Shown here one piece after another: positions 26,801 to 48,000 of a stretch of DNA of 64,000 bases (position 1 is the first letter of the stretch; each line of letters begins with the position of its first letter). Below the pieces are notes generated by a model that saw nothing but the letters and a program-made list of their open reading frames with translations, was not told where the DNA came from and searched no databases. This stretch comes from Ascaris suum (taxonomy: Eukaryota > Nematoda > Chromadorea > Rhabditida > Ascarididae), in NCBI GenBank assembly GCA_013433145.1, contig CM024175.1:9036516-9100515 (forward strand), written 5' to 3'. A program made the position numbers and the translations under genes.

Positions 26801-29067
26801 GAGTACTTTTTCTTCTTTTTTTTTCGAATAATATCATCACTGAAAGTAGTAATATCATTTTAGATGCATCACTTTTACTATCTATTGTCGGGATTAATGT
26901 GGGTCCCGTATAGAAATTGTTGTTACTACTATGAGTGAGTGCTGAGATTTAATGATAGAATACTAGCAACTGAGCAATGTCGGTTTTGAGTATTCACAGC
27001 TCATAACGAATTTCGCCATATAATGGTAAAAAATTTATATCCATTCAAAGGGTTTTCATGATTTCCTTCCCTATTTATATTTCAGACGGAAACAAGTAAC
27101 CTATGCTTTTATTGAGACACTTATACTTGCCTAGGTAAGCAAACCGATTCGGTTCTCACCGATATTTCAGAAGGTTTTATGGCTATTGATAATTTTGGGA
27201 TCGTTATATATGAATCGTTCCATCATATATCTGTGGAATCAATTTTGATGCATGAAATTAAAGGATTCTAAACCGATTCATTAGATAAAGTTGTTGTGTT
27301 AGCTAATCACCTTTTAGGCGTCATGGTACACGATCAGATACAAAAATGGATCGGATTCAAGTGATGCTACTAAAGTGCAACGACAACGACTAATATCGCT
27401 ATTAGCATTTAGTGCACCCGCTCATATTACCAATATACCAGCTACTGGTTTGTTCATATCCATATATTCATCGCTGTGAACAATCTCGTGCTAAAATTTG
27501 AGCAACTCTTGAAAATCATTAGCATATGTGGGATCTCCGAGGTTTGAGCCTTCTATTGTGTAGTGGGCAAATTCGAGTTTTATTAAATATTCGACTGCTT
27601 CGATAACGTCAAAATGGCTTGCAATAGAAGGTTGATTCATACGAGTTGAGCGGTGTTCAATTGGGCACCTCGAGAAATGCAATCAGAGTTAGCCTTAAAA
27701 TGTCTAAAAACCGTTTTTGGTGCAGTCATCAAACCAATTTTTCTCGCTTTCTACAATTTCTGCGCATTATCCGAATTGTGCATAATAAAAGCCATAGGAT
27801 ACATCTCACACATTTAAGGTGGGGAGGGGGGGGGGAAGCAGGGGGAAGTAAGGGAAAAACATAATATACGTAAGGGACAGATATATTCTTTTTGTTGCCT
27901 GAGTATTTCAAGCATGATGAAACCGCATTTTCTTCTTTCAGTGATCGCTTTTTGTATGTTAGAAAGTCATTTTTTCGAAGATCCGAATAAAATTTCCTAT
28001 GTTCCACCAATTGCTCATGTTGCGAACGCCGCCGTTAATCAGGTTTGCTTTTCGTATTTTTTAAGCACTTTTCTTTTCTGTAAATTTCCGCTTGCAGAGT
28101 TCGTTATGAACAGAGTTGTTGTGTATATGTTTAGATATTTCAGCATATTTATTTGCTAATTTGAATTCGAGTCGAAAGTGGATCACTGAAATTAAAAATA
28201 GCAAATTTCTCCTCACCTAATGATTCGTTTATTCTGAAATGAATTTAAATCAACATATGCAAAATTCGGCGTATATTTTACCATTGATTGACTCACACTG
28301 CACAAACAACCGGCTCAGCTAGAACAAAAAATGTTCCGAACGTTTGCAAGCGCAAGTGTTTCATTAAGATATGAAGATATATTTACTTGTATTTTATTAT
28401 ATAACTCGTTGATCGAATGAATGGTACTGCAAAGCATATATCGTGCCAATTTCACCTTACCCGCCTATTTTGGCATATATTTGTTGGCTATCAATAAAGT
28501 ATACCTATAGTCAATTTCTGCATTTTACTTTTTGTGGTTGCAAAATTTAACATCACTCAAGTTGTCTGTTGAGTTCAAATTGTCCATTCGCATCCACTGA
28601 ATAGAACTTTCGGTTATCAACAGAATTGCGCTGACAACTAACTAATGTTAGCTTATAACTTCTACTTGCGCATTTCCGCTTCCATTAACGAAAGCCAGTA
28701 GATGTGAAAGAGAATATTATAGCACAATAATGTTTTATTTAAAAATTCATATGATTGAAGCGATCTAAACGATGTCCAACATTTTCAGTATCGAACAATT
28801 ATATTCGCTCTTTGTACAATATTGGCTTTACCCTCTTATAGAAAAGCAACAGTGAATATTATAACGGCACATCTATGCGGTTGCCATAGCAAGCAAAGTG
28901 ATGTTGCACCTAATACACGTTTTGTTGCGCCTTCCGCACCAACGGAACCTTCTTCACATCCCTCTGAACCTCATCGTACTACAAAGATATCAAAAATCCG
29001 TCACGATGAAGAATATTATCATCGTCAAAATGAGGCGATCGCTACGAAAACGTTCACTGGAATCTAG
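23856..29067 (+). CDS. seven-transmembrane receptor, chemoreceptor-like (possibly pseudogene)
   Basis: Phase-compatible exons are 23856-24084 (A), 26618-26798 (B), 26864-26934 (C), 27086-27134 (D), 27318-27447 (F), 27942-28042 (G) and 28789-29067 (H, ends TAG). Hydrophobic segments give seven passes: two in A, two in B, one across D/F, one across F/G, one across G/H. H ends the last helix (TIIFALCTILALPSYRKA) and adds a Ser/Pro/His-rich tail ending TFTGI. The charged loop RYKNGSDSSDATKVQRQR in F suits the third cytoplasmic loop. The family looks nematode serpentine-receptor-like, but I cannot assign a subfamily. The 5' end is missing: A starts mid-codon. A's donor (TG|GTTAAT) is weak, so A may belong elsewhere. 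The last codon of D is TAG in frame, just before GTAAGC. Links F-G-H are the most secure. Confidence 0.55.
24360..24910. repeat. repeat-rich insertion with short hairpins
   Basis: In the first receptor intron. ccgaatttcggtt (about 24379) pairs with aaccgaaaattcgg (about 24395) around gca. A block starting cttcggataaga occurs twice (about 24758 and 24800); the first copy holds a perfect AAATCGGC/GCCGATTT hairpin and the second a degraded one. Composition is less AT-rich than the flanks, as expected for an inserted element. No transposase is visible. Confidence 0.5.
25187..25442 (+). CDS. receptor C-terminus-like frame in an intron
   Basis: After an acceptor (attgtttgcag) the plus frame is open for 84 codons. 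It holds a hydrophobic stretch (LSLFVLCETCIIYLHPIAY) followed by RKWFKERLAQSF and a Lys/Asn-rich tail before TAA. This resembles a last helix and basic tail of a 7TM protein. It lies between exons A and B of the receptor gene, so it may be a relic of a tandem receptor copy or the true 3' end of a gene starting at exon A. A minus-strand frame (24956-25225) overlaps it. Confidence 0.25.
26321..26474. repeat. 77-bp tandem duplication
   Basis: Two adjacent copies, 26321-26397 and 26398-26474, start gttgtcgactttttcttagc and gttgtcgactttttgcttag and share the same 3' block through ccgaaaataattacgatatt. They differ by only a few bases, so the duplication is recent. It lies about 140 bases upstream of receptor exon B. 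Confidence 0.95.
27491..27682 (-). CDS. antisense frame in a receptor intron, 63 aa
   Basis: An ATG-initiated frame reads MNQPSIASHFDVIEAVEYLI from its second Met and ends ANDFQELLKF before TAG. Composition is balanced and hydrophilic, more protein-like than most frames here. It lies opposite the intron between receptor exons F and G. No splice site or domain is evident. It could be a small gene, a final exon, or chance. Confidence 0.2.
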   Translation of the reverse strand: MHFSRCPIEHRSTRMNQPSIASHFDVIEAVEYLIKLEFAHYTIEGSNLGDPTYANDFQELLKF

Positions 29068-30896
29068 AATATGTTCATACTATTCGGCAAATATCACAAC
29101 GAGCATCAACTCCGATCATCATATCAATGAGCATAAATTGACCACAACACTCTGCAAAGAAATGATAGCCATTGGTGGAGTGTGTTTTTCATAAATGTGA
29201 TGGATTTCGTGTAAAGAGAATCAAACCAGTGTTGCATGAGAATCGCTCTTAGAAGACAGCACAACGCTCACATAAAACTGGAATATTCAAAGAGTCAGCG
29301 AACAGACAAGTTGTAGCTGGAGATGCACGCAAGATTTAGGCCGTAAGTATGGCCCAACTTCAATTTGATGAAGTACACAAGAAAATGAGAGTGTGCTTCT
29401 CTCGAAAGAGGACCCTTTCAAATCCACTGCATTGACATGTTCACTCAAATGACTGCAATCCCATTTCGGTGATGCTAATGGCTTCCGTATGACAACACAA
29501 TTTCACGTCCTCTTGTACGTTACAAAGTCGAATATGCCCCTCTTTAAATGTAACCATCCAAGTTTTCAGATTTGTAGTACGTTTGGGGTTGACGCCATAT
29601 TTCCTCATCTATCGAATTCTATATTCATTCATATATTTGTGAAGTCGAATTATCTGCAGTGAAGTCAGTGCATACAATAATTTACCAATGGGCATACTAG
29701 AGCATTTATAGTTCCTAATATTTTTTTCGCATTTTTCTACTCTAATATAAAGGGTTGAAGAAATTTCTTATTTGGAAACATTCTGTTTTTGTGGGATTCG
29801 CTTGCGATATTTTATTTCTTCTCAATTCATTAATGCGTCACTCATGCAGCTGTTCAGCGTCTATACTGAAAGCAACTCAACTCTAATAGTGTCATTGGCT
29901 AATTAATCTAACTCGTAATTTTGTTCAACGAGCCCAACAACCGCTAGTCGAGACAGAGAAATGTCACTGGGGGAAGGAGATAATGGCGAATATTCACGTA
30001 CCTCTCATTGCTAGCTTCGCCGTACATGCGAAAATGTGCTTCACCCTCTTCCCTCACCCCGCCCCCCCCCCCCCCATCTCTCATACATCAATGCACAGAA
30101 AAACGAAGTGGGGCCAAAAAAAAACATATCATAAGTTCAATCGCATCACGAAGCAGGAAGTATGGTATCGCATAGGGCCCAATTCGGTCATACGATTTCT
30201 TCATTTGAGTTGGCTTGATTACGATTGCCGACCTCAGCAATCTTCTCTATTATTCTTTCACAGTTTACTTCTAACTAGTAACTTATGGAAGTGATTGCTG
30301 AAATGAGCAGAATGCAAAGGCATATACCGTTTAAGCGAGACATTCTGATAGACTTCTCGCTTTCTTTAAGTTACAATCCGTTCTGATTATTATCGTTGTT
30401 ATAGGGAATAGAGTACGGCATTGATTTCAATAGAGGTAACCTATCTGAGTATTCAACGTATTTTAAAAGAAACACTCACTACTGATGGTGACATTATTTG
30501 CGTGAAGAAATATGCACGAAGGAAAAAAATAGTTGAAAACGAATTAATGGATGTTGAGCATATTTTTGCTCAAAGAGTGTCCTATTCTAGGTGGTGAAGA
30601 TTTTTATACTTTTTGGCAAAAAATACGGGTAAAAACAACATACACAGCCGGTCTCTTTATTTGATGAAAATACAAATGACACATATCGTTTTAGTTGTGC
30701 TTCACTCTTTCCATGTGTTGGGAAATACTTTTTACGTACCCAATACTTGTTGAAACGATATCTTTGACATTCGCGACCTCTCATATCAAGAGCTTATTTT
30801 ATCGCTTTTTATTGCGTCGTTGAAATGCTAACGCCTGCGATGTTCCTCTTCGCAGTACCCGTATGCCGTATGTGAGATATCTGCTTTTGGCATCCA
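29068..30896. other. no convincing gene
   Basis: Non-coding-looking sequence downstream of the receptor. It holds a run of about 14 C at 30061-30075 and a 103-codon plus frame (29983-30294) without domain or splice support. Confidence 0.5.
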
Positions 30897-31055
30897 CTAA
30901 GATAGCTTTCCTTTTTCGGCAAATTGTAAATCGCTATCCGACCGTTCTACCACACATGCCCAATACAATCTAAAAGAATTCGAATTAATTGTGAAGTATT
31001 GATGCATGAACACAGAGAGTTTTTCGAAATAGTCGGCGAGGTCGATATGTACGAC
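30897..31055 (-). CDS. candidate last exon of an unidentified gene
   Basis: A strong acceptor (cgatcctttcag) is followed by 52 codons and TAG, entering on a codon boundary. The protein starts VVHIDLADYFEKLSVFMHQY and ends with a hydrophilic tail (VERSDSDLQFAEKGKLS). Alternating hydrophobic and charged residues look like a folded helical domain end. Upstream exons were not found and no family is assigned. Confidence 0.35.
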   Translation of the reverse strand, partial: VVHIDLADYFEKLSVFMHQYFTINSNSFRLYWACVVERSDSDLQFAEKGKLS

Positions 31056-34000
31056 CTGAAAGGATCGAATAAAAGGATCGAATTCATATTTATTCATGAG
31101 TGGCATTTTAAAAAAATTCGAAATTTGGCTTCTTTGCTTATGCAAAATAAAGAAAAAAATTTCTTTTGAATTCTGAACTAAATAGATAGAGTTTTTCAAA
31201 GCGTTTGTCTCATATCATTAAGTGTTCTCAATAACTTCATGAAATCTTTTAGCTCTTCTGGGTTATAGTAACGAATCTGAAAGGAATAAGCACAAACTTA
31301 AGTTCAAAATTTCAACGAAAACGTCTCATTTCATTAATGTTTTTTTGCCTACGCACACATCTCATCGACTTCCTTCATTCAGTATGTTCAATCAAAACTT
31401 TTTTTAATGAAATACCTCATAACGTACTATTCCAATTCAAAAATACCTTACAGTTACTTTGCACTTCATTTTTTCGTTCAGGGAGTGATCGCAGAGTTCG
31501 CAATAAACTCTCAATATTTATGGTTCCTAAAAGGCAAATGTTGTGCTTGATCGGCGCCAAGCAGGAAGGCCAACAGTCATTTGATGAACCAATATACTGT
31601 ATTTATTTGAACAATGGAACGTCCTTCTTGAAATGAGACTACTAGCTTGTGAATCCTCTATTTTCTATGAAGGGAAAAAAGAAAATCCCTTAAATTGGCA
31701 AAACTTCTGGAAAGAAAGTTGATTTTCGAGGTTTCATACCGTTGCAAAATGCCATAAAAACCTTGTTTACTGCAGTAACTAATTTTTATGAAGGTTGTTT
31801 TCGAACTCGGAGAAAACTAAAGGGAATTTTTCTCGTGAGATTTCGAGAGCCGTTTCCCTGTCAAGTAGAAAGATATCTCTCTATTCAAGCAATTAAGCAT
31901 TTATTTGTTTTTTTCACTAATTCATTAACTTATTGACTTTTATGCTCTCAATTCAAGTTTATTTTTTCTCGCTTCTATTAAGGTTTTTTTTTGTTCTTGT
32001 TTCCGAGTTGAATTTTTCGAAGTTTACGAGCAACAGAGACAACCAACCATTCGATAAATTATTTGTCGAAGGACTACTTTTGCGACTGATGATCGAAACC
32101 TTAACTGAATATGTAAAATCATCTAACAAAATAAATGCAAAAATAAGCGGCTCTATAAACGTTGAGCTGCAGTCATTTGAATGCTAAATGAAAAAAAGAA
32201 ATGTAGGTGACAGATGTTGGGATGAGTACTCGCAGTTGTTGAAGAGGTTTCTGACAACGATAAAATAAACGACAAATAAATAAAGAAAGCAAGCAATTCA
32301 TCGAGTGTTTCAAACGAAACTCTCTTCACCAACGAAAATTTTTTCAGTAATGCATATTTATTCATTTCATGAGCTTTTTTTTGGACTACTCTTTCCTTCT
32401 TAGTTCGTTCTCAAGCATTGAACGTCGACGAACTAGTTCAAAGGAGGTATCATCTTTTCTCTAGCATAGATATCTCCGCAATTATCTTCTTATGTGTTTC
32501 GAAAAAAATTCCACTCTCACATTCACACATTCGCTTTGTCTTTTTTTGCAACTGAAAAAGATTTGCAGCGATGAGATTTGTTGGATATAATTCAATAATG
32601 TCGCAAAATTACCGCAAAATGGCTTAACAAATCATTTCGATTGAACTCTTTAAATTGGAATCTTTTGATGAAAGAAATTTAGCCGTTGATATGAATTGTT
32701 TTTGAAAAAATCAACTAAGTAAATAAATAAAATTAGATCGCTTAAATTGCATAAAATGTGCTGGATGAAAATTTGACCAACTTAAATCTTTTGGTTCTTC
32801 CAAACAAAAAAAAAATCGAGTCGTCAAAACTTCTGAAGTGAAATTTCCCATAAGCAGGATTATTCACATAATCAGTATCGTATTGTGGCCTAATGGAATC
32901 AGTGTTGATTCTTGATCATCCTGCATATAAGACATCAACCAGCAGATTATGGTGAGTGATTTGCATATGCAAATTTTTATTGTGTTGTGCCATCTTCTGC
33001 GGCAGCAAAAACAAATTTCTTCCTTCAACATTTCGGCCCGTTGATTTCATTAAACTTGCCTCTTAGGCATTTTGTACCTTTTTGAGGGAGGCGGAAGCAT
33101 GTGAGCAACTGGCCTTTCTAGAAGATTGAATTTCAAGACTCATTCCGTGTCACTTTCCTTTATTTATTTTCATATGCTTCTGTGAATTACCAAAAGTAAT
33201 AGTTAATAACAAAATGTGTGAGCAAAACTATTCAATCGGCTTTTTAGGACAGTGATCTGGAGGTTTAAACTTAACCGACCAGCAAGATGAGTTTAGAAGA
33301 AGTTCGTACTCGTCGCTTGGTCCCTAAAAACATGTGCAACACTATTGAATGGATGGGAACTCAATAGAAGTCTTATAAATTACACCAATTTGATTGGCAT
33401 GACAGGTAAGTGGGCAATCGGCTGGTTGAATATTTATTATGGATGTAGCAAAACTTTAAACTTGGCCACTCTTGGCGAAAATTCGGCAGGAACGCCAAGA
33501 ACCGACTTGCATGAGCAAAGTTAAGCAGCTCGAGCACCGACACACAAGCGTAAAATGCTGTCGAGATTGTGGGCTTAGATCATTGAACAGGCGACGGAAT
33601 TGTCTGAAATGTCTGAAATGTCTGAAAAGACTCAAAGAGAGGGACAGAGGGCCCCCAAACTGGTCAAGAGCCTAAAACAGTGAATGTGATCGAAAAGGAG
33701 TTAAAATGGCAGAGATGACAAGATGGCATAGGGAAGCATTTTTTTTTTTCAGAAATTATCCGAGAACTACGAACTGTTTTTAGACAGGAAGTTGTCCATA
33801 ATGAAGACTAGGATATAGCAGTGATGTCGTGGTGGACAAGAAATTTACCTGGCTAAGCACCTGCTCTTTATGCCCACTTCGAGTGCTTTTCAAAGTGGCT
33901 ACAAATCTTCTGCAATTGTTGCCACAAGTTGATCACCTTCCAAATCCTTTCAACTATTTTTAGTCACTCACGATTGCTCATCTGTTCTATGTCCAAGCTA

Positions 34001-37000
34001 GGCGCAGTCCCTCGAAAGTTTTCTAGACTCTTGTGCAGATTTGGTTTACGGTCACCTAACTCTTCGGTACTTCAAGCAGGGAAGCCGCGACCACAGAATT
34101 TTACTGGTGCATTTGATGACCTGTATAGCAAAGCCACAGTTCATATATGACGCTGACCTGTCAACGTTCAATGGGGCTGTAAAAATCTGAAGGTGCCGGA
34201 ATTTCTGAATGCATTTAGCAATTGTCAGTTGAATTCGGTTGTAGGAGAACTTTATAAGTACCACTGAATCACTCAGATTCTGAAGTTGTTCTGCGCATTT
34301 TAATTTCTGCTAGCAGCATAGTAAACTTGGTCGCTTGATGAGCAGAATGAAAAAGCTCATTGTGGGAAGTTAGCTGTTTATTTACAGGTGAGCATTTAAC
34401 AGGTGATTCCGTTGTTTTGTTTTTATTGTAAAGGCCTTTTTTTTTGATTATTCTGAAGAGTTTTCAGTCGTGTTGAATAAATTGCACATCTGCTAGATGT
34501 GATCGCAAATTGCAATATTCATTCATTCATTTTCACTTTTCATAAATTGCTTTACTTGCAATGGCAAAAAAATGAGCGTTCATCAAAATCATCTCATTCT
34601 TTTATAAAAGATCAACAAGGTTTTTTTTTTACTTCTTTAAAGGAACTTTTTTTTTCATACGATACGATTGTTTTCGCATTATCAACGATAATCACCTTAA
34701 CGTCGTATAGACGAACACCGTTTGAAGTGGTGAAATTGTCGATGTGCAGACGTTGTCGTATATGATGCGATGAAGATACAGATGATTCGTGCAAATTCCA
34801 CATTGAGGTGATATTTCATGCTTGATGATTGCGTATGTGTATTTCAGATTTGAATTATTGCCGACAAACAATTAAAGTGATAGTAATTTGAAAATTTTAA
34901 AAAACATTTAAGTAAAAAGACTATCAAAAAACAGTTGGTTAGATCCCACTATTATGTGATGAGGATGCATTCCCAACAACTCTTTGACGCTAGGATACCC
35001 AAAAATTAAGCAGATAGTATCGAAACATTCGTTAATTTGCGGATTGCACCTCTGCGCATATCCCTATGGGGAATAAAATGAGTTGTAATAAGTCCTCCGT
35101 CCTTTATTCTTTTGCCAAGAACAATCGATTTGTCTATGTCGCTGGCCACTAATAAAATACTCACTAACGCTCGATTCATTTGTAACATTAAATTGCGCTG
35201 AAACTCATTCCTATTATTGCATAGTTGGTGGTGAAGAAGTGAACTTTTTAGCGACGTTCATTACCTACAACCAACGTCAATTAGTTAAATGCTCCCCCCC
35301 CCCCCCCCCATACACACACACACACACAAAGAAAAAAGAAATAATAATTGAAACAAACGATTCATCGCGATATCGTTAGTCTTTATACTCGCTGCAATCT
35401 TTGTTTTAGCGAATAGTTTTAAACTGTTATTTTCACTCCAAGGAACTTCTCTGGGATGTGTTCCATTCAGTGACAGCATTGCTTTATAATAATAATGTAA
35501 TTTTAATATTTATTTACGCTTTATCGTGTTAATTAATAAAGAGATTTTGTGATGATCATGTTCAACAATTTGGTTTGTACATTCCCTGCAGAGTATTTGA
35601 AATGATTTCCATTTTCTTAACGTTCATCGTGTACACAAATCTGTGTGTCAAAATTACTGATATCGTTTGCGGAGAACACCTTGCTTCTACATAAAAGGAG
35701 CTTCCTGTTGTCCAATTGGTAAAAGGAAAGGTAGGCGGAGAGAGGAGTGGAGGGGGTGTGAACAACTTGCATTTCCTCGCTTTTTCGCTTTGATTTCAAA
35801 ACCATAAATTATTGTTTTAAAGGTGGTTCAGAGAGTCAAAAAAGGATGCAATTACGCTCTTGTCGACAGCAAAAGAAAGCAGAAAGCATTTCAGAAATTG
35901 TATGCATCCCCTCTAGTTTTCAAATTTATTACCTCTCATGGAATGCCCATGGGAATAGCACATTTTTGGTATGACATTCTTAGTTGTATTCTATTACTCG
36001 AAATGCCTAAATTTTCCACATCCTCTCCCCTGGCGTTCTTTTTTTGGCTTCATCAATTATAACATCATTTAAAATATAAGCATAAGGCGTTTATTTTTGG
36101 GACCACCAAATCATTGGAAAATAGACCACAAACATAAGAAATGGGAGAGGCGTTATTGCTGAATTTGTAAAACTGCGTATTACTTTTGAAAATCCCGAAT
36201 TCAGAAGACTCAGTTATGCACATATATTTTATATTTTCATAATTTTGTAGGTATAGGAAACCCCATGCTTATTAACCATTAGGGAAGGTGACGTTTCTCG
36301 ATTTCTTTTAAATTGGATGTCGAATTCATTGCCATGAAAATTGTTACCTTCAAGATTCGATGAGCTAATCACGACTGATATCGTTATGGAATAAAACAAC
36401 CAAAAAGTGTAGACGTAACAAACGTGATGCAGTTGAAACATTCATTGTATAGCGCATATCAATATAGCAGCGATCATTTTCAAATACATTTAAGGTATAT
36501 TTATGAGTTCAATTATTAGTGTGACTTTATTATGCGCAATGGTGTCTACGCTTTTGAAAATTCATTACTGCCATACTTTTCATAGTAAGCATTTTTTTAA
36601 ACGAATGTGTCCAACGAATAGCTTTCAACTATTACGAATTAATTGACTTTAAATATGCATTGAAAAATGGTCTAATTATTCATATCTCAGCTCTAAGAGG
36701 GATGAGAATCATTAACACTTTAAATATTATGCAAATCTAATTTGTATCAGAGATTTGAATATGGCGGTTTAGCGAGGGTAATACAAGCAGATGAGTCGAA
36801 TTGAAAGCGCATATCTCGATGAAGCTATCAATTGCAACTCATCATAGGCGATAAGTTGAATACGCGAATCCCTTAAGGCATCCAACAAACATATCAACGA
36901 AATGATATTGCCGATGTTTGTCTAATTTTGCATATTGCTGAGTAATCACAAGAAGTTTGCATTGATAAGATATCATTTTATTTAAAATTCTAAGTTTTTT

Positions 37001-37039
37001 TTGTGTCAGAAGGGAACATAATCTGCTCCGAAATAATAC
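31056..37039. other. 6 kb without a convincing gene
   Basis: Mostly A/T-rich DNA. Noted inside: a Cys-rich plus frame at 33472-33675 with a three-fold tgtctgaaa repeat (LKCLKCLK) near 33600, in DNA of transposon-like composition (about 33.1-34.3 kb); a C-run joined to a (CA)n run at about 35292-35329; and a minus-strand AATAAA (36977-36982) that fits the 3' end of the methyltransferase gene. Confidence 0.5.
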
Positions 37040-44093
<7,054 letters not shown>

Positions 44094-44336
44094 CTCTGAA
44101 ATTTAAAATTGCACTCGGGATTAATAGTAACAAGTGCTAATGCAATTTTGATCTCGGGAATCTTCAAACATCGCAAAAAATCGATGAAATACATAACAAT
44201 GAAACTAACTGCAATTTTCTAGTTGCTAATTAAATATTATGATGTATTTCCACATGATAACACAAAAATCATTAATTTTGCTGATAAAAATATGAGCAGT
44301 AACAATGTTGTTTTCGCAGACGCATGATCGATTGGT

Positions 44337-44724
<388 letters not shown>

Positions 44725-44732
44725 TCGAGTAA

Positions 44733-45062
44733 AAATAAATAGAATCCATGTTCTATTTATTTTTAAATTTAGAATCTATGAATAGCAAATCAAATATAGA
44801 ATCAAAGAAAAAAATAAATAGAACATGGATTCTATTTATTTTTAAATTGTAGAATTTCTATTTAAATTTCTATTTATTTAAATTCTATGAATTTCTCTAA
44901 TTATATGCATCAGAGCAAATTTATTTAGAGTGCAGTTTCTTATGCATAGATATTATGGTGTTATTATTTCATATACATATTCGAAAGTCTTTTTCGAGGC
45001 TTAAAACGCTATTCATTACGGATGCGAGTAGCAATTCAAATATAGAATCAAAGAAAAAACAT
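44733..45062. repeat. nested inverted and direct repeats
   Basis: aaataaatagaatccatg (from about 44733) reappears inverted as catggattctatttattt (about 44824-44841), and each copy is itself nearly palindromic. A direct repeat, caaatatagaatcaaag, occurs near 44791 and 45036. The block adjoins the foldback element and may be a second inserted element or rearranged copies. Confidence 0.75.
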
Positions 45063-48000
45063 ATAAGAAACATGATTGGCCCGATTTATAGCCCATTCTT
45101 TTAGCCAGCCAATGCAAAACGAAAAGTTATACGTACTATAGTATAAGATACGATACGTGCATCAACGATCGAACAACACTATCGAAATAATTGCGACACA
45201 TCAAATATACATGAAGGAAAAGGCGGGCATGTTCAAAACAGCTTGCTATAGTTGGTGTTCGTTTATGCTGAACAAGTTGCCCAAAAATGACCCGAATGGC
45301 TGATTCAATGAGTATGCGAAAACCAGTTTAGTTACTCGATCGCTTGCTTATGATCATCGAAATCAAATTTCACTCGTTTCACTGCAAATGCACTTTCATC
45401 TCAATGAATGTTGTGCTAACTCACAATTCATGTCAATGATATTGTACTCGATAGGTTAGCATTTCACTTATATCATTGCAAAATTATGAGATTTTCAAAT
45501 ATTTTTAAGTAATTTAATAGGACTGATGAAAGAAGCAATGAATGACATAAAGTGAATATTCTTCTCTCTAATGAATTTGTTAGATATGCCACGATCTCTA
45601 CTAATTTTTGCATATTGCTGTAATGTGAGCATCTAGTTCTATTGGTTCTATCGCGGAGAACATCATATTATTTTCACTCTTTTCTGTTAAGCCAAAAACA
45701 AAAATAGCGATGCACCCATCAAGTCAACACATTTCGAAAGGATTAAGTCAACGGAGGAGAACAAAGGGAAAGGAAGTCGATTCAAGTTTCTAAGCAAACG
45801 CAATGAGCATAATTTGTGATGTTCGTTTGCTAGGAAGCGCAAATAAAAACCAACTCATGACAACGAAACAAACTACATTCGGCGATAAAGTATTGAATTT
45901 AAGCATCTCCAAAGTGGAATAGCATTGCAAACAAGTCTAATTGCGATCTTCTCGCTCAGACTTTCCCGATGATTTGGATTGTGGCAACCATTTCCACTAT
46001 TTGCATGAGTAAGAACTCTATGCATATGCAAAGACTGTTGGCAGCAATGGTGTCATAGACAGCAATTCCAGCACTCTTGAGGGAAACACGCCAAAACGAC
46101 ATAGTGATCGTAGAACGCTGCGGTACAGGATTCTCGCTTCAAAAGGTGCAAAAATTGAAAAAAAAAAGGAGAGAATACGATAGTACGGAGAAATATGAGA
46201 TAGTAACTTATCACTGACCACAAGCGTCCAGCTGTGATATACAAGTGGACGTGAAGGAAACAGACCGACAGTTTTATGTACTAAGAAGGTAGAGATTTCC
46301 GGAGGATGGTTGTAACTGTCATAAACAAGCAATGCTTGACGAATAATGATGTGGCACTCTACGCTCTTTCGATGGGTTCAAAGACTTTACGGAACGTTCA
46401 TATCCTATCAATGCCAATTTTCACTTATCCGCGAAACTTCACACCGAAAATTACATGATAGTTTCTAAATAAATTTCCGTCTAAGAGAGGCGAACATTCC
46501 TCTCTTAAATTTTTTTATTCTGGAAATCTATCGATTTTTTCATTGTTTTATATCTATAATTCAAATTAGTATGCATAATTTGAATATCTCTGCATCATAT
46601 CCACTCTTCCTCAAAGATGAAGACATCTTTCCGTTGCCATTTGGTAGTTAATCCAGCGGAGATATGCTTCGTTGCTTCCTTATGACAAGACAATGATTGG
46701 TTTTGTATATTTCGTTGACTGAAACAAAATCATTTCGATTCTCCACCGGCAACTTCCATATTTCTTTTAGTATTGTATAGATAACTCTTTCAGTTTCTTT
46801 CGTAGATTATTAGTAGAATTATTATTGGGCGTTAGACGATATGATTTATCATGTACGAACTTTCCGTTTTTTTTACTGTAGTTTACTGAGTCGTTTGAAA
46901 TGTGGTTTATTCTAATTTATTGAGATGAAATATTGAGGAATGAATTATTTCCAGAATCCATAATCAAATTTAATACTAATAGCGGCTATAATATTTCGAT
47001 TTATCATTACTCCGAACGAGTTACGAATTACTGTACCTCTACGTTAATTGTTGATCGATGATTCATCATTGTTATGAAATAACGAACTAGTCTCACATGC
47101 ACAAGATGAGCGCCTGACACACAAATCGAAACAACGACAACTTCAGCAGCAATAGAAAACAGATAACATAGATTTCTTGTGAAAATTTCAACGCTAACTA
47201 TTATTTATATTAAGAAGAAATTAAAGCACTATCGTGGAAAAAAAAAAGATCATTGAAATAAGCTTACATATTATCTAAAGGAGGAATTCTGAAATATTTA
47301 AACGTAGAGATTATGTAGAACAGAAGAGATAGAATTTCATTCGTAAAACCAATTGTGCGACATGAAATATCCTATAGTCGATCGAGACTAGTACAATGAA
47401 GCACTAGTACGATGAAGATGAATTTGCAGCTTTCTTAGTGCTGTCGAACTTTTTTGAAAGAAATTTCCGTCCGTTGCCCTGTTGAACAGCTGTTCAAGTA
47501 AAAGCGCCCTCAAGAGTCTCATCGACACCATTCTAAGAAACAATCGCTCACTTGAAATGTGCTAAAATAATTCTAGACCTCTTTTAACTGAAATAAAGGA
47601 GACAACACTTATTGCAATAGCTCAAAAAGGTAAAAGTTATCAACAGTAAACAGTGTGGTGTTTTTGATGGTATTACTTCTGCCACCGGAAAAAAGGCATC
47701 CCGTTTTCAGCGTGACCGTTGTTTGTGCATATATGAGAGTGTGCGTTGACGTATTTGTGTGTACATGTTGATGTTTATGAAGGTTGTTTCCTTTATTTGT
47801 TAATGAGCCCAGCAGAGTGAAGGTGCTCAGATTTTATCGCCGATCGAAGAAGCGTCGTTTCTGACATCAAATTTTTGGTAGAACCCAACTGAATCCTCTC
47901 ACTCACTGCACTTTGATGGTAGGGAATGCCTCTCACATCTGCACAATGTCACCAGTTTAGCTTGAGAATGTTTGGAAGTATGAGAAATGCTAGAGGACTC

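Noticed and set aside
27171..27248. Open hydrophobic segment after tatttcag in the receptor (KVLWLLIILGSLYM)
   Set aside because: It would need a 36-base intron before it and has no donor in the right phase to reach 27318; the receptor frame works without it.
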